A stretch of 5,702 nt of DNA, from positions 1 to 5,702 of the forward strand of contig JASEHY010000096.1 in NCBI GenBank assembly GCA_030018555.1. The letters are read 5' to 3'. Every line of letters begins with the position of its first letter. The first letter of the stretch is position 1. A program made the translations under genes and the position numbers. The notes under the pieces were generated by a model. It worked only from the letters and a program-made list of their open reading frames with translations. It searched no databases and was not told the origin of the DNA. This DNA is from Planctomycetota bacterium (lineage in GTDB: Bacteria; Planctomycetota; MHYJ01; JACQXL01). This document shows, piece by piece, positions 1-5,672 of the stretch.

Positions 1-1
1 T

Positions 2-100
2 GTAGCGGTGCGATTTACCCGTTCCGGGTTCTTGCCCTGAAGAACCCGTCAGGGTCTGAAGGGTCGCACAAAATATGAGTCGGATAAATCCGACCGCTAC
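2..100. repeat. Nested compound palindromic repeat (copy A)
   Basis: Several inverted repeats lie inside one another. GTAGCGGT (2-9) pairs with ACCGCTAC (93-100). GTGCGA (8-13) pairs with TCGCAC (64-69). ACCC (17-20) pairs with GGGT (52-55). GGGTTCTT (26-33) pairs with AAGAACCC (40-47) around a 6-base loop. TCGGAT (80-85) pairs with ATCCGA (88-93). The words CCCGTTCCG (18-26) and CGTCAGGGT (47-55) recur, in inverted orientation, in the repeats at 4201 and 5605. The element lies downstream of folK and no coding is seen. It could fold as RNA, but no T-tract follows, so it is not a classical terminator. Confidence 0.8.
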
Positions 101-156
101 TTCCAATACCTTATGAAACCGCTTGTAGTAAATTCTAACATAAATTACTATATACT

Positions 157-669
157 TCAAGAAGTTATTGCATAAGAATTGATGTAGTTTCGCGGTAGTA
201 TAATAAGTTTGCCAAGTAATTCATTAACTGGTTTATTGAGTAAGGGATGTTTCAGTGTAGGGGCAATTTCGCATAACGGCTCAAGGGCAAAACGACGTTT
301 GTGCATAGATGGATGGGGAATAATAAGCCCTCTGCTACGATGAACAGTGCTTTCATATAAAAGTATATCAAGGTCAATTATCCTTGGTTGACTTCTTTTT
401 GCCATCTTCTTCCGCATTCTTCCCATATTTTTTTCCACCTTAAGTAGTTTGTTGAGTAATTGTATTGGAGTAAGAGAAGTTTTTATTTCTACTACCGCAT
501 TTATAAAATTCGGCTGATGCGGATTGCCTTCTGGAATAGTTTTATAAAATCTTGATATTTTGGTGATATAAATATGTTTAATCTGTTTAATAGAAGTAGT
601 TGCTCGCCTAATATTGAGTTTTTTATTGCCCAGATTAGTCCCCAGGGCGATATAAACTTGTTTAAACAT
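157..669 (-). CDS. folK: 2-amino-4-hydroxy-6-hydroxymethyldihydropteridine pyrophosphokinase (HPPK)
   Basis: This cytosolic enzyme of folate synthesis transfers pyrophosphate from ATP to 6-hydroxymethyl-7,8-dihydropterin, giving the substrate of dihydropteroate synthase. The 170-residue product has the usual single-domain HPPK length. Visible family features are ALGTNLG near residue 8, FYKTIPEG (41-48), QPNFINAVVEI (52-62), PRIIDLDIL (95-103) with the metal-binding Asp pair D99 and D101, and HPSMHKRRFALEPLCEIAP (119-137). The residues before PR are SQ, where many homologues have WG or a similar pair. I chose the ATG at 667-669 because AGGA lies 8 bases upstream of it. An ATG at 700-702 in the same frame would add 11 unlikely residues and deepen the overlap with pssA. 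The start overlaps the pssA stop by 8 bases, so it is probably translated by coupling as the last gene of the psd-pssA-folK unit. Identification is firm. Confidence 0.93.
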   Translation of the reverse strand: MFKQVYIALGTNLGNKKLNIRRATTSIKQIKHIYITKISRFYKTIPEGNPHQPNFINAVVEIKTSLTPIQLLNKLLKVEKNMGRMRKKMAKRSQPRIIDLDILLYESTVHRSRGLIIPHPSMHKRRFALEPLCEIAPTLKHPLLNKPVNELLGKLIILPRNYINSYAITS

Positions 670-1450
670 TATTACTATTCCTGCTGCCCGAGTGGTCTTC
701 AATAGTTGCGGCTATTTTCCGTGAGGAGAATATTTTGATTCTGAGTTGGTTGAAAGGTCCACTTAATGCAAATATCAAAAATACCACGCTAATAGCAATT
801 TCCTGAAAGTATATTATAAACAACCCAGCCAGAATTACTTCCACCAGTCTGATAAAAGGTTTATCTTTTGAAAACCTGTTCATAAAGTGAACATAACGAA
901 ATTTGCTTACCATTAACATAGAAATAATGATACTCACAAATGGTAGTGCTAATATAATAATATCAAAATTCTTATAGTGAAGATAAAGAATAGTTAAACT
1001 TATTATGACCCCCGCAGCACCGGGAGTGGGTAACCCGTAAAAATATTGATGGTCTTCTTCTCTTGTGGTTGCCCTGATATTAAATTGTGCCAGTCTTAAT
1101 GTAGCACACACCAGATAAAATGCTGAAACTACCCAGACGAATCTGGGATGAATATCAGGTGTGATAATAATAGCGAGTTTCAACAGTAGAAAAGCAGGGA
1201 CAAGTCCAAAAGAGATGACATCAGCCAGCGAGTCTAACTGTATGCCAAAACTTGAAGAAGATTTGGCATAGCGGGCGATTTTCCCATCAAGCATATCAAA
1301 AACCATAGCGATAAACACCAGCCAGCAAGCACTCAAAAACTCTGCTCTCATTATATAATATAAGGCACCAAATCCACAAAGAAGATTTGCTAATGTTAAC
1401 ACTGATGGAAATATCGGTACTAGTTTCAGTTTCTTGAGTTTTAGTGTCAT
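662..1450 (-). CDS. pssA: CDP-diacylglycerol-serine O-phosphatidyltransferase (phosphatidylserine synthase)
   Basis: This integral membrane enzyme makes phosphatidylserine and CMP from CDP-diacylglycerol and L-serine, the step before Psd. The complete CDP-alcohol phosphatidyltransferase signature DGxxARx8GxxxDxxxD is present: D55, G56, A59, R60, G69, D73 and D77, with an extra acidic D52 just before it. FYGLPTPGAAG (137-147) is typical of the bacterial PssA branch rather than the PgsA branch. Multiple hydrophobic segments span about 14-50, 80-98, 105-122, 145-182 and 203-230. The C-terminal tail from about 240 is polar and rich in Arg, Ser and Asn. The 262-residue length is normal for the type II PssA family. 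A Shine-Dalgarno TAGGAG lies 10 bases before the ATG. That ATG overlaps the psd stop as ATGA (1447-1450), so psd and pssA are co-transcribed and probably translationally coupled. Confidence 0.95.
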   Translation of the reverse strand: MTLKLKKLKLVPIFPSVLTLANLLCGFGALYYIMRAEFLSACWLVFIAMVFDMLDGKIARYAKSSSSFGIQLDSLADVISFGLVPAFLLLKLAIIITPDIHPRFVWVVSAFYLVCATLRLAQFNIRATTREEDHQYFYGLPTPGAAGVIISLTILYLHYKNFDIIILALPFVSIIISMLMVSKFRYVHFMNRFSKDKPFIRLVEVILAGLFIIYFQEIAISVVFLIFALSGPFNQLRIKIFSSRKIAATIEDHSGSRNSNNV

Positions 1451-2100
1451 TGTTTGATAACTCCTAATATTGTCTCGCCACCTTTTACCTTATCATTTAG
1501 TTTAATACCAAGATTTTCCACTTTATTGCGAGGAATAAATACTTCGGTTCTGGAGCCGAATTTTATCATCCCGATAGGCATTCCTTTTTTAATCGCTTCA
1601 TTTAGGTTAAGGTTACACACTATTCTCTGAGCGATGATACCGGCAATCTGGCGCACCAGAATCTTTCCTGCTATAGGAGAAATTAGCCCGATAGAATTTC
1701 GTTCATTCAATCCACTTGCTTCAGGTTTTGATGCTACCCAAAAATCTCCTTTTCTATACTCAAGCATAACGATTTTTCCATCACAGGGAGCTCTATTAAT
1801 GTGAACATTAAATAACGAAAGAAATATGGCAATCTTAATGGATGGCTCTTTTATAAAAGTGTTTTCAATTACCTCACTAATTTCTATAACCCTTCCATCC
1901 GCGGGTGCTACTATAAGGTTATCACCAGCCGGTATCACCCGATAGGGGTCACGGAAAAAATATAAAGTAAAAAGAAATACTATTACAGGGAATATCAATA
2001 GTGCCGACGCAACCTGATATAAAAAATATCCTATCACCGCAGTGATGAGCAACATTATCAGTATCTCATTAATTGCATATCTGGTGATAGGCAGACGCAT
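1447..2100 (-). CDS. psd: Phosphatidylserine decarboxylase proenzyme, short (archaeal-type/PSD-A) form
   Basis: Psd converts phosphatidylserine to phosphatidylethanolamine. The proenzyme cleaves itself at a Gly-Ser bond, and the serine becomes the pyruvoyl cofactor of the small alpha chain. Here the site is FGSR (181-184), predicting cleavage between G182 and S183 and a 35-residue alpha chain. Other family features are VAPADG (64-69) with D68, NVHINRAP (98-105) with H100, and the RKGDFWVAS segment (116-124). Two hydrophobic stretches (about 11-48) anchor the N-terminus. The 217 residues fit the short PSD-A class rather than the roughly 300-residue E. coli type. It is the first gene of the minus-strand unit, with pssA overlapping its stop by 4 bases. 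No good Shine-Dalgarno precedes the ATG (the upstream bases are AT-rich). The start is supported by where the homologous membrane segment begins. Identification is firm, while start and expression level are less sure. Confidence 0.94.
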   Translation of the reverse strand: MRLPITRYAINEILIMLLITAVIGYFLYQVASALLIFPVIVFLFTLYFFRDPYRVIPAGDNLIVAPADGRVIEISEVIENTFIKEPSIKIAIFLSLFNVHINRAPCDGKIVMLEYRKGDFWVASKPEASGLNERNSIGLISPIAGKILVRQIAGIIAQRIVCNLNLNEAIKKGMPIGMIKFGSRTEVFIPRNKVENLGIKLNDKVKGGETILGVIKQ

Positions 2101-2161
2101 AATAATAATTGATTAAAGTTTTGTCTGTCCAAATGACGATATAACCTTTACTTGAGAAAGG

Positions 2162-2190
2162 AGTCTATACAAAAACTCTATTAGAGTCAA
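2162..2190 (-). promoter_or_regulatory. Candidate sigma-70-type promoter for psd-pssA-folK
   Basis: On the minus strand TTGACT (2185-2190) matches 5 of 6 bases of the -35 consensus. It is followed after 17 bases by TAGACT (2162-2167), which matches 4 of 6 at -10. Transcription would start near 2155 and leave a leader of about 55 bases before psd. The spacing is ideal but the -10 is weak and the DNA is AT-rich, so chance is possible. Confidence 0.35.
2175..2187. promoter_or_regulatory. Small perfect palindrome in the divergent psd/ftsB-like spacer
   Basis: ACTCTA and TAGAGT form a perfect 6-bp inverted repeat around one central base. It lies inside the spacer of the candidate psd promoter and overlaps its -35, only 11 bases before the start of the divergent gene. 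That is where an operator controlling both directions would sit. There is only one copy and I recognise no regulator family, so the role is inferred. Confidence 0.25.
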
Positions 2191-2198
2191 GTTAAATT

Positions 2199-2507
2199 AT
2201 GTATAAATATCAAATTGGACCTAAAAATAATTGGTCAGGTTGGTGGAATCTTTTCTGGGTTTTTATATCTGCTACAATTATTACATTTTTACTTACCACT
2301 TCTATATCAGCATATCGTAAAAATACAATATTAAAGAATTATTCTCTGCTTATGAGTAAGGAAATTGCCGACATCGCACAAGAAAACGAGATTCTGAAAA
2401 TGCAGATAAAATCCATTTCTGACGACCCTATCTATCAAGAGGCAATTATCAGGAAAGAATTCAAGATGTGTCTGCCCGGTGAAATTATTATCAAAGATTC
2501 AAACTAA
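2199..2507 (+). CDS. FtsB/DivIC-like septum formation initiator family protein
   Basis: This is probably a small bitopic divisome protein that would pair through its coiled coil with an FtsL-like partner. The 102-residue product has the family layout: a short cytoplasmic N-terminus rich in Trp (residues 12, 15, 16 and 20), one membrane segment (about 18-37), a coiled-coil stretch (about 42-73), and a C-terminal motif starting DPIYQEAIIRKEF (76-88) and ending in LPGEIII (92-98). That tail matches the family pattern DPxYxExxAR..LGMxxPGE. The start is fixed by an in-frame TAA two codons upstream (2193-2195), leaving ATG 2199 as the only conventional start. No good Shine-Dalgarno precedes it. It is transcribed away from psd and converges on the histidine kinase. 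Family membership is well supported. Whether it is FtsB itself cannot be told from sequence at this length, so I give no symbol. Confidence 0.82.
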   Translation: MYKYQIGPKNNWSGWWNLFWVFISATIITFLLTTSISAYRKNTILKNYSLLMSKEIADIAQENEILKMQIKSISDDPIYQEAIIRKEFKMCLPGEIIIKDSN

Positions 2508-2524
2508 TAAAATTGGATATTCTT

Positions 2525-2646
2525 ATACGAGTTACGCACTTCCTGTCATTGCGAGGAGCGAAGCGACGAAGCAATCCCGACGAGATTGCTTCACTTCGTT
2601 CGCAATGACAAAAAAGGCGATTTGTTCGTAATTGCGTAACTCGTAT
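2525..2646. repeat. Compound inverted repeat of the GTCATTGCGAG type between convergent genes
   Basis: The outer arms ATACGAGTTACGCA (2525-2538) and TGCGTAACTCGTAT (2633-2646) form a perfect 14-bp inverted repeat. Inside it lies a second imperfect palindrome, with left arm 2545-2576 beginning GTCATTGCGA and right arm 2584-2609 ending CGCAATGAC. The right arm is 6 bases shorter in the middle. The inner element resembles a widespread dispersed bacterial palindrome. It fills the 191-base gap between the ends of the ftsB-like gene and the kinase gene and could act as a structured transcript end for both. No T-tract supports a canonical terminator, and there is no open reading frame of note. Confidence 0.85.
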
Positions 2647-2698
2647 TCTTACTTGACTACTATTAAACCAATATGCTGTTTTCTGTCTTCGGCTATTT

Positions 2699-4168
2699 CT
2701 ATTTGCCAGCGGCTATCATCGTTTCTATTTTCTTCCTGAGCACAGGTAGCGATGACTTTACAGTCGTGCCTATATTCTTCTCGCTCTGAATGGTTATCTT
2801 GCCACCGTGGTTCTGAATTATGTTGTATGCCACAGATAATCCTAACCCTGTGCCTTGACCGGGCTGTTTAGTAGTATAAAACATATCAAAAGCACTATCT
2901 ATCTGTTCTTTATCCATTCCGATGCCACTATCACGGATAGAAATAGTGATTAATTTATCATTAGATTCGTGGAATATTTCTATCTTTTTATCAGGACTGT
3001 TTTTAGCGACGATGGCATCCACCGCATTCATCAGAAGATTAAGGAATACCTGCTGTAGTTCAGTAGCATCAGCAAACACCTGAGGCAAATAAAAGGGAAT
3101 GGTATTAGATAGAGTAATTTTATTTTCATCAATGCGATGGCGAACCAGAGAGATTGCTCTTTCAATTATAATCTTCAAATCAAGTGGTTGTGGTGAAACA
3201 CGGTGAGAGAATGACTGGAGAATCTTTTTGAGAATATCCTGAATTCTAAGCAATCCATCAATAATAATATCAAGATATTGTTGGGTCTGAGATTTATCAA
3301 GTTGTCCTTTCTTGAGAGCGTCAGCGGCGTTGAGAATGCCCCCTAAGGGATTATTTATCTCGTGGGCAATGCCGGCGGCAAGAGTTCCTGTGGCTGATAA
3401 ACGTTGTGCGACAATTAACTGCGCCTCGGTCGCCTGTATTCGTTCTCGTGCCTCCTGTATCTTGCCTTCCATATCGGTTTGATACTCGTGTAGTTCTTTT
3501 GCCATTGTTCTGAATGCGGTTACGAGCTGAGCGATTTCGTCTTTACTTCTCGTTATCGGCAGATTCACCTGATAGTTTCCAGAGGCAATTCCCATACTCG
3601 CTTTAGAAAGCATTTCTATAGGATTGAGAACCAGTTTGGTCAGCAAAATATACATACTGAGAATGAGTATCAATGTTCCCAGAGGCATTACCACAAGAAT
3701 AGTTTTTACTGATTCAATCGGGTTAAAATCAAGGCCGGATAGACGGGTTGTTTCCATCTTCATTACAAGCAGTCTATTATCAGGCATAATCAGTGGTGCA
3801 ATAACATAACCATCACGAAATATCGGCTGACGGCTCTGCATCACCTCAGCAATAAGTTTATCCTTCTTAAAGATATCCTGATTTGAAATGGGAGCGGCAG
3901 AAATTACAGGCAAAAGATTTTCATCTACAATTACCCAATTTGTAAATAGCGTAGAGTAATTAAGCCGCGATTTAAGAGTTTCCCAATCTTTTGAGGTATG
4001 CACTTCAGCCAGCCAATCCTGGGCAACGCTTTTTAACAGTTCAGCCATACCTCGTTGGTTGGTCTCAATCCTCCCCCACGCAGTTATCCAGAGATGGAAT
4101 GTTAATATGCCAAGTATAAGTATCATTACCGCAGTGAGAGCCAGTAATATTTTATAGCGCAGGGACAT
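2699..4168 (-). CDS. Membrane-bound sensor histidine kinase (HAMP-HisKA-HATPase_c)
   Basis: This inner-membrane two-component kinase would autophosphorylate on His and pass the phosphate to a response regulator not present here. The 489 residues read: TM1 about 7-30, a roughly 125-residue extracytoplasmic sensor region (31-155) of unrecognised ligand, TM2 about 156-178, HAMP about 178-230, and a coiled-coil linker to about 256. Then come the H-box GIAHEINNPLGG (266-277) with phospho-acceptor H269, the N-box LNLLMNAVDAI (376-386) with N381, the G1 box DSGIGMD (413-419), the F-box FDMFYTTK (427-434) and the G2 box GQGTGLGLS (437-445). All catalytic boxes are intact. The H-box style is that of the NtrB/ZraS/AtoS/PilS group, whose partners are usually NtrC-type sigma-54 activators. 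It lies 156 bases downstream of pilC on the same strand, which is suggestive of a PilS-like role but not proof. No clear Shine-Dalgarno precedes the ATG, so the start is moderately sure. Confidence 0.92.
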   Translation of the reverse strand: MSLRYKILLALTAVMILILGILTFHLWITAWGRIETNQRGMAELLKSVAQDWLAEVHTSKDWETLKSRLNYSTLFTNWVIVDENLLPVISAAPISNQDIFKKDKLIAEVMQSRQPIFRDGYVIAPLIMPDNRLLVMKMETTRLSGLDFNPIESVKTILVVMPLGTLILILSMYILLTKLVLNPIEMLSKASMGIASGNYQVNLPITRSKDEIAQLVTAFRTMAKELHEYQTDMEGKIQEARERIQATEAQLIVAQRLSATGTLAAGIAHEINNPLGGILNAADALKKGQLDKSQTQQYLDIIIDGLLRIQDILKKILQSFSHRVSPQPLDLKIIIERAISLVRHRIDENKITLSNTIPFYLPQVFADATELQQVFLNLLMNAVDAIVAKNSPDKKIEIFHESNDKLITISIRDSGIGMDKEQIDSAFDMFYTTKQPGQGTGLGLSVAYNIIQNHGGKITIQSEKNIGTTVKSSLPVLRKKIETMIAAGK

Positions 4169-4200
4169 ATCTTGTAGTATAGGAAAGTATAAAAAGCAAC

Positions 4201-4238
4201 CACTCCACGAACCCTGACGCCCGTACGGGCGGAACGGG
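4201..4238. repeat. 38-bp GC-rich palindromic repeat (copy B)
   Basis: This segment is identical over 38 bases to 5605-5642, in the same orientation. It starts CACTCCACGAACCCTG and ends GGAACGGG. Its centre is the perfect 14-bp palindrome CGCCCGTACGGGCG (4218-4231). The flanks, read on the minus strand, carry the words CCCGTTCCG and CGTCAGGGT also found in copy A at 18-55. It is GC-rich against AT-rich surroundings and non-coding, and it lies between pilC and the kinase gene. Confidence 0.9.
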
Positions 4239-4245
4239 CAGATTT

Positions 4246-4293
4246 CACAGATTACACCGATAGAAAATCTGTGCTATCTGTGTAATCTGTGGT
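4246..4293. repeat. ATCTGTG hairpin repeat with 9-base tandem units
   Basis: The 18-base arms 4246-4263 and 4274-4291 (CTATCTGTGTAATCTGTG) pair with one mismatch around a 10-base loop. The right half is also a direct repeat of three ATCTGTGnn units at 4267, 4276 and 4285. It lies 8 bases after repeat copy B and 31 bases beyond the pilC stop. It could form a strong hairpin at the end of the pilC message, but no T-tract follows on the minus strand, so I do not call it a terminator. It resembles dispersed ATCTGTGTAATCTGTG repeats known from various bacteria. Confidence 0.8.
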
Positions 4294-4324
4294 TTCGTTC
4301 TCTGGTTACGAAGTTTTCTTGGTA

Positions 4325-5569
4325 TTATTTCGTTGTTGCCAGAGTTTGCATTAATACCACTAATGGTGAGAACAGACTTATCACAATAAAACCGACCGCT
4401 ACGCCTAAGCATACAATGATAGCCGGCTCAATAATAGTAGTTAGCGATGATACCAATGCATCAACTTCCGTTTCATAATTATCCGCAATCTTGTGAAGCA
4501 TTTTATCAAGTTCACCGCTTTCCTCTCCGACTTCTATCATATTTAGAACCATCATATCAAAGACCTTACTTTCCGAGAGAGGGGCAACAATACTTTCGCC
4601 TTCGCGGATACTGTCATGGACATGTTGTATGGCGCTGGCAACAACCTCATTGCCGACCGTATTTTTTACAATAGTTAATGCCTCAAGTATAGGAACACCG
4701 CTATTAAGTAAAGTGCCGAATGTTCTGGAAAATCTGGCAACGGCTGCTTTACGGAAAATAATGCCAAAAAGCGGTATCTTCAGTTTTACTCTATCAATAG
4801 TAAGTCTGCCCTGTGGGGTACGAGCAATGCCTACACTGGCAAAGTAAATTGCTACCGGAATAACTGGTATGAAGAACCACCAATCAACAAGGACTCTGCT
4901 GAAACTCATCAGTATTTCTGTCTGGGGAGGAAGTCCTCTGCCAAGTTCCATCTCCTCAAAGATTTTGCTGAATTGAGGGACGACCTTGGTCATAATTACC
5001 GTGAGTATTAGAACTGCTATAACGATGACAACCGCTGGGTAAGTCATCGCACCGATGACTTTTTGTCTTAATGCTTGGGCTTTTTCCATAAAGGCTGACA
5101 GTCTTATCAGGACTGTATCAAGGACACCGCCTGCCTCACCGGCCTTAACCATATTAACATAAAGGCGGTCAAAAACACGGGGGTGTCTTCCCAATGATTC
5201 TGAGAATGAATTACCTGTTTCCACATCCGTAGATACCTCAGTAATTACATCTTTCATTAGAGATGGTTTTAATTGAGCCGCGAGAATCTTAAGACTTCGT
5301 AGCAGAGGAAGTCCTGCATCCTGAAGGGTTGCCAACTGAACCGTAAACTGAGTCAGTATTTTCTGTCCCACGCCCCCGATATAGAACTTTTTCTTGGGTT
5401 TAGTTGTAGTTGTCGGAACTGCCAAGCCCGCGGTTTTCTCCTTGACCATAGAAGGAAAATGTCCTATTCCCCTGATTTGGTTGGTTGCTTCCTGTGGTGA
5501 GGTTGCTTCTACCTCACCGGACACTTTTTTACCGGCACGGTTAACTCCTTCATAAACATATTTTGGCAT
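4325..5569 (-). CDS. pilC: Type IV pilus / type II secretion inner-membrane platform protein (PilC/GspF family)
   Basis: This polytopic protein sits in the inner membrane above the assembly ATPase and helps extract and assemble pilin or pseudopilin subunits. The 414 residues match the family length. The N-terminus MPKYVYEGVNRAGK followed by a GEVEA segment is typical of GspF/PilC. A Thr/Lys/Pro linker (51-62) leads to two repeated T2SSF domains, about 72-195 and 277-400. Each carries the matching motif: GEAGGVLD (144-151) and GEESGELD (348-355). Membrane segments are about 173-195, 228-247 and 376-402. The Shine-Dalgarno GAGAGG lies 9 bases before the ATG and supports this start. No pilB, pilT or pilin gene is visible, so pilus and secretion roles cannot be separated with certainty; the sequence looks slightly closer to PilC. 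Identical 38-bp repeats lie on both sides of the gene, and an upstream partner may lie beyond the window. Confidence 0.93.
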   Translation of the reverse strand: MPKYVYEGVNRAGKKVSGEVEATSPQEATNQIRGIGHFPSMVKEKTAGLAVPTTTTKPKKKFYIGGVGQKILTQFTVQLATLQDAGLPLLRSLKILAAQLKPSLMKDVITEVSTDVETGNSFSESLGRHPRVFDRLYVNMVKAGEAGGVLDTVLIRLSAFMEKAQALRQKVIGAMTYPAVVIVIAVLILTVIMTKVVPQFSKIFEEMELGRGLPPQTEILMSFSRVLVDWWFFIPVIPVAIYFASVGIARTPQGRLTIDRVKLKIPLFGIIFRKAAVARFSRTFGTLLNSGVPILEALTIVKNTVGNEVVASAIQHVHDSIREGESIVAPLSESKVFDMMVLNMIEVGEESGELDKMLHKIADNYETEVDALVSSLTTIIEPAIIVCLGVAVGFIVISLFSPLVVLMQTLATTK

Positions 5570-5594
5570 ATCAGATTACCTCTCTTAGAGCCAG

Positions 5595-5645
5595 TTACCC
5601 GGCACACTCCACGAACCCTGACGCCCGTACGGGCGGAACGGGTAA
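5595..5645. repeat. 38-bp GC-rich palindromic repeat (copy C) with an outer stem
   Basis: Positions 5605-5642 are identical to 4201-4238, including the 14-bp palindrome CGCCCGTACGGGCG (5622-5635). This copy is also enclosed by a perfect 7-bp inverted repeat, TTACCCG (5595-5601) with CGGGTAA (5639-5645), which copy B lacks. It lies just upstream of the pilC ribosome binding site, so it may fall in the pilC leader or promoter region. Confidence 0.88.
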
Positions 5646-5672
5646 GTTGAGACTGTTGACAAACCCCTCTTT

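Noticed and set aside
670..702. Longer folK start adding 11 residues
   Set aside because: The extra residues do not resemble the HPPK N-terminus, and the AGGA site is placed correctly for the ATG at 667-669.
2154..2163. Ribosome binding site GAGAAAGGAG for the ftsB-like gene
   Set aside because: It is 35 bases before the ATG, and an in-frame TAA at 2193-2195 blocks any upstream start in that frame.
3624..3809. Plus-strand open frame of 61 codons
   Set aside because: It lies wholly opposite the histidine kinase sensor/TM2 region, has no family resemblance, and is best explained as an antisense shadow.
4246..4291. Rho-independent terminator for pilC
   Set aside because: The hairpin is strong but no T-tract follows it on the minus strand, and it belongs to a repeat family.
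4201..4294. CRISPR array
   Set aside because: Only one copy of each repeat is present here, with no regular repeat-spacer pattern; the 9-base tandem units are too short and contiguous.
4447..4847. Two plus-strand open frames of 75 and 72 codons (4447-4674 and 4629-4847)
   Set aside because: Both are antisense to well-conserved parts of pilC and show no recognisable protein features.
4201..5642. Insertion sequence or composite transposon carrying pilC
   Set aside because: The flanking repeats are direct, 38 bp and palindromic, and no transposase is encoded between them.
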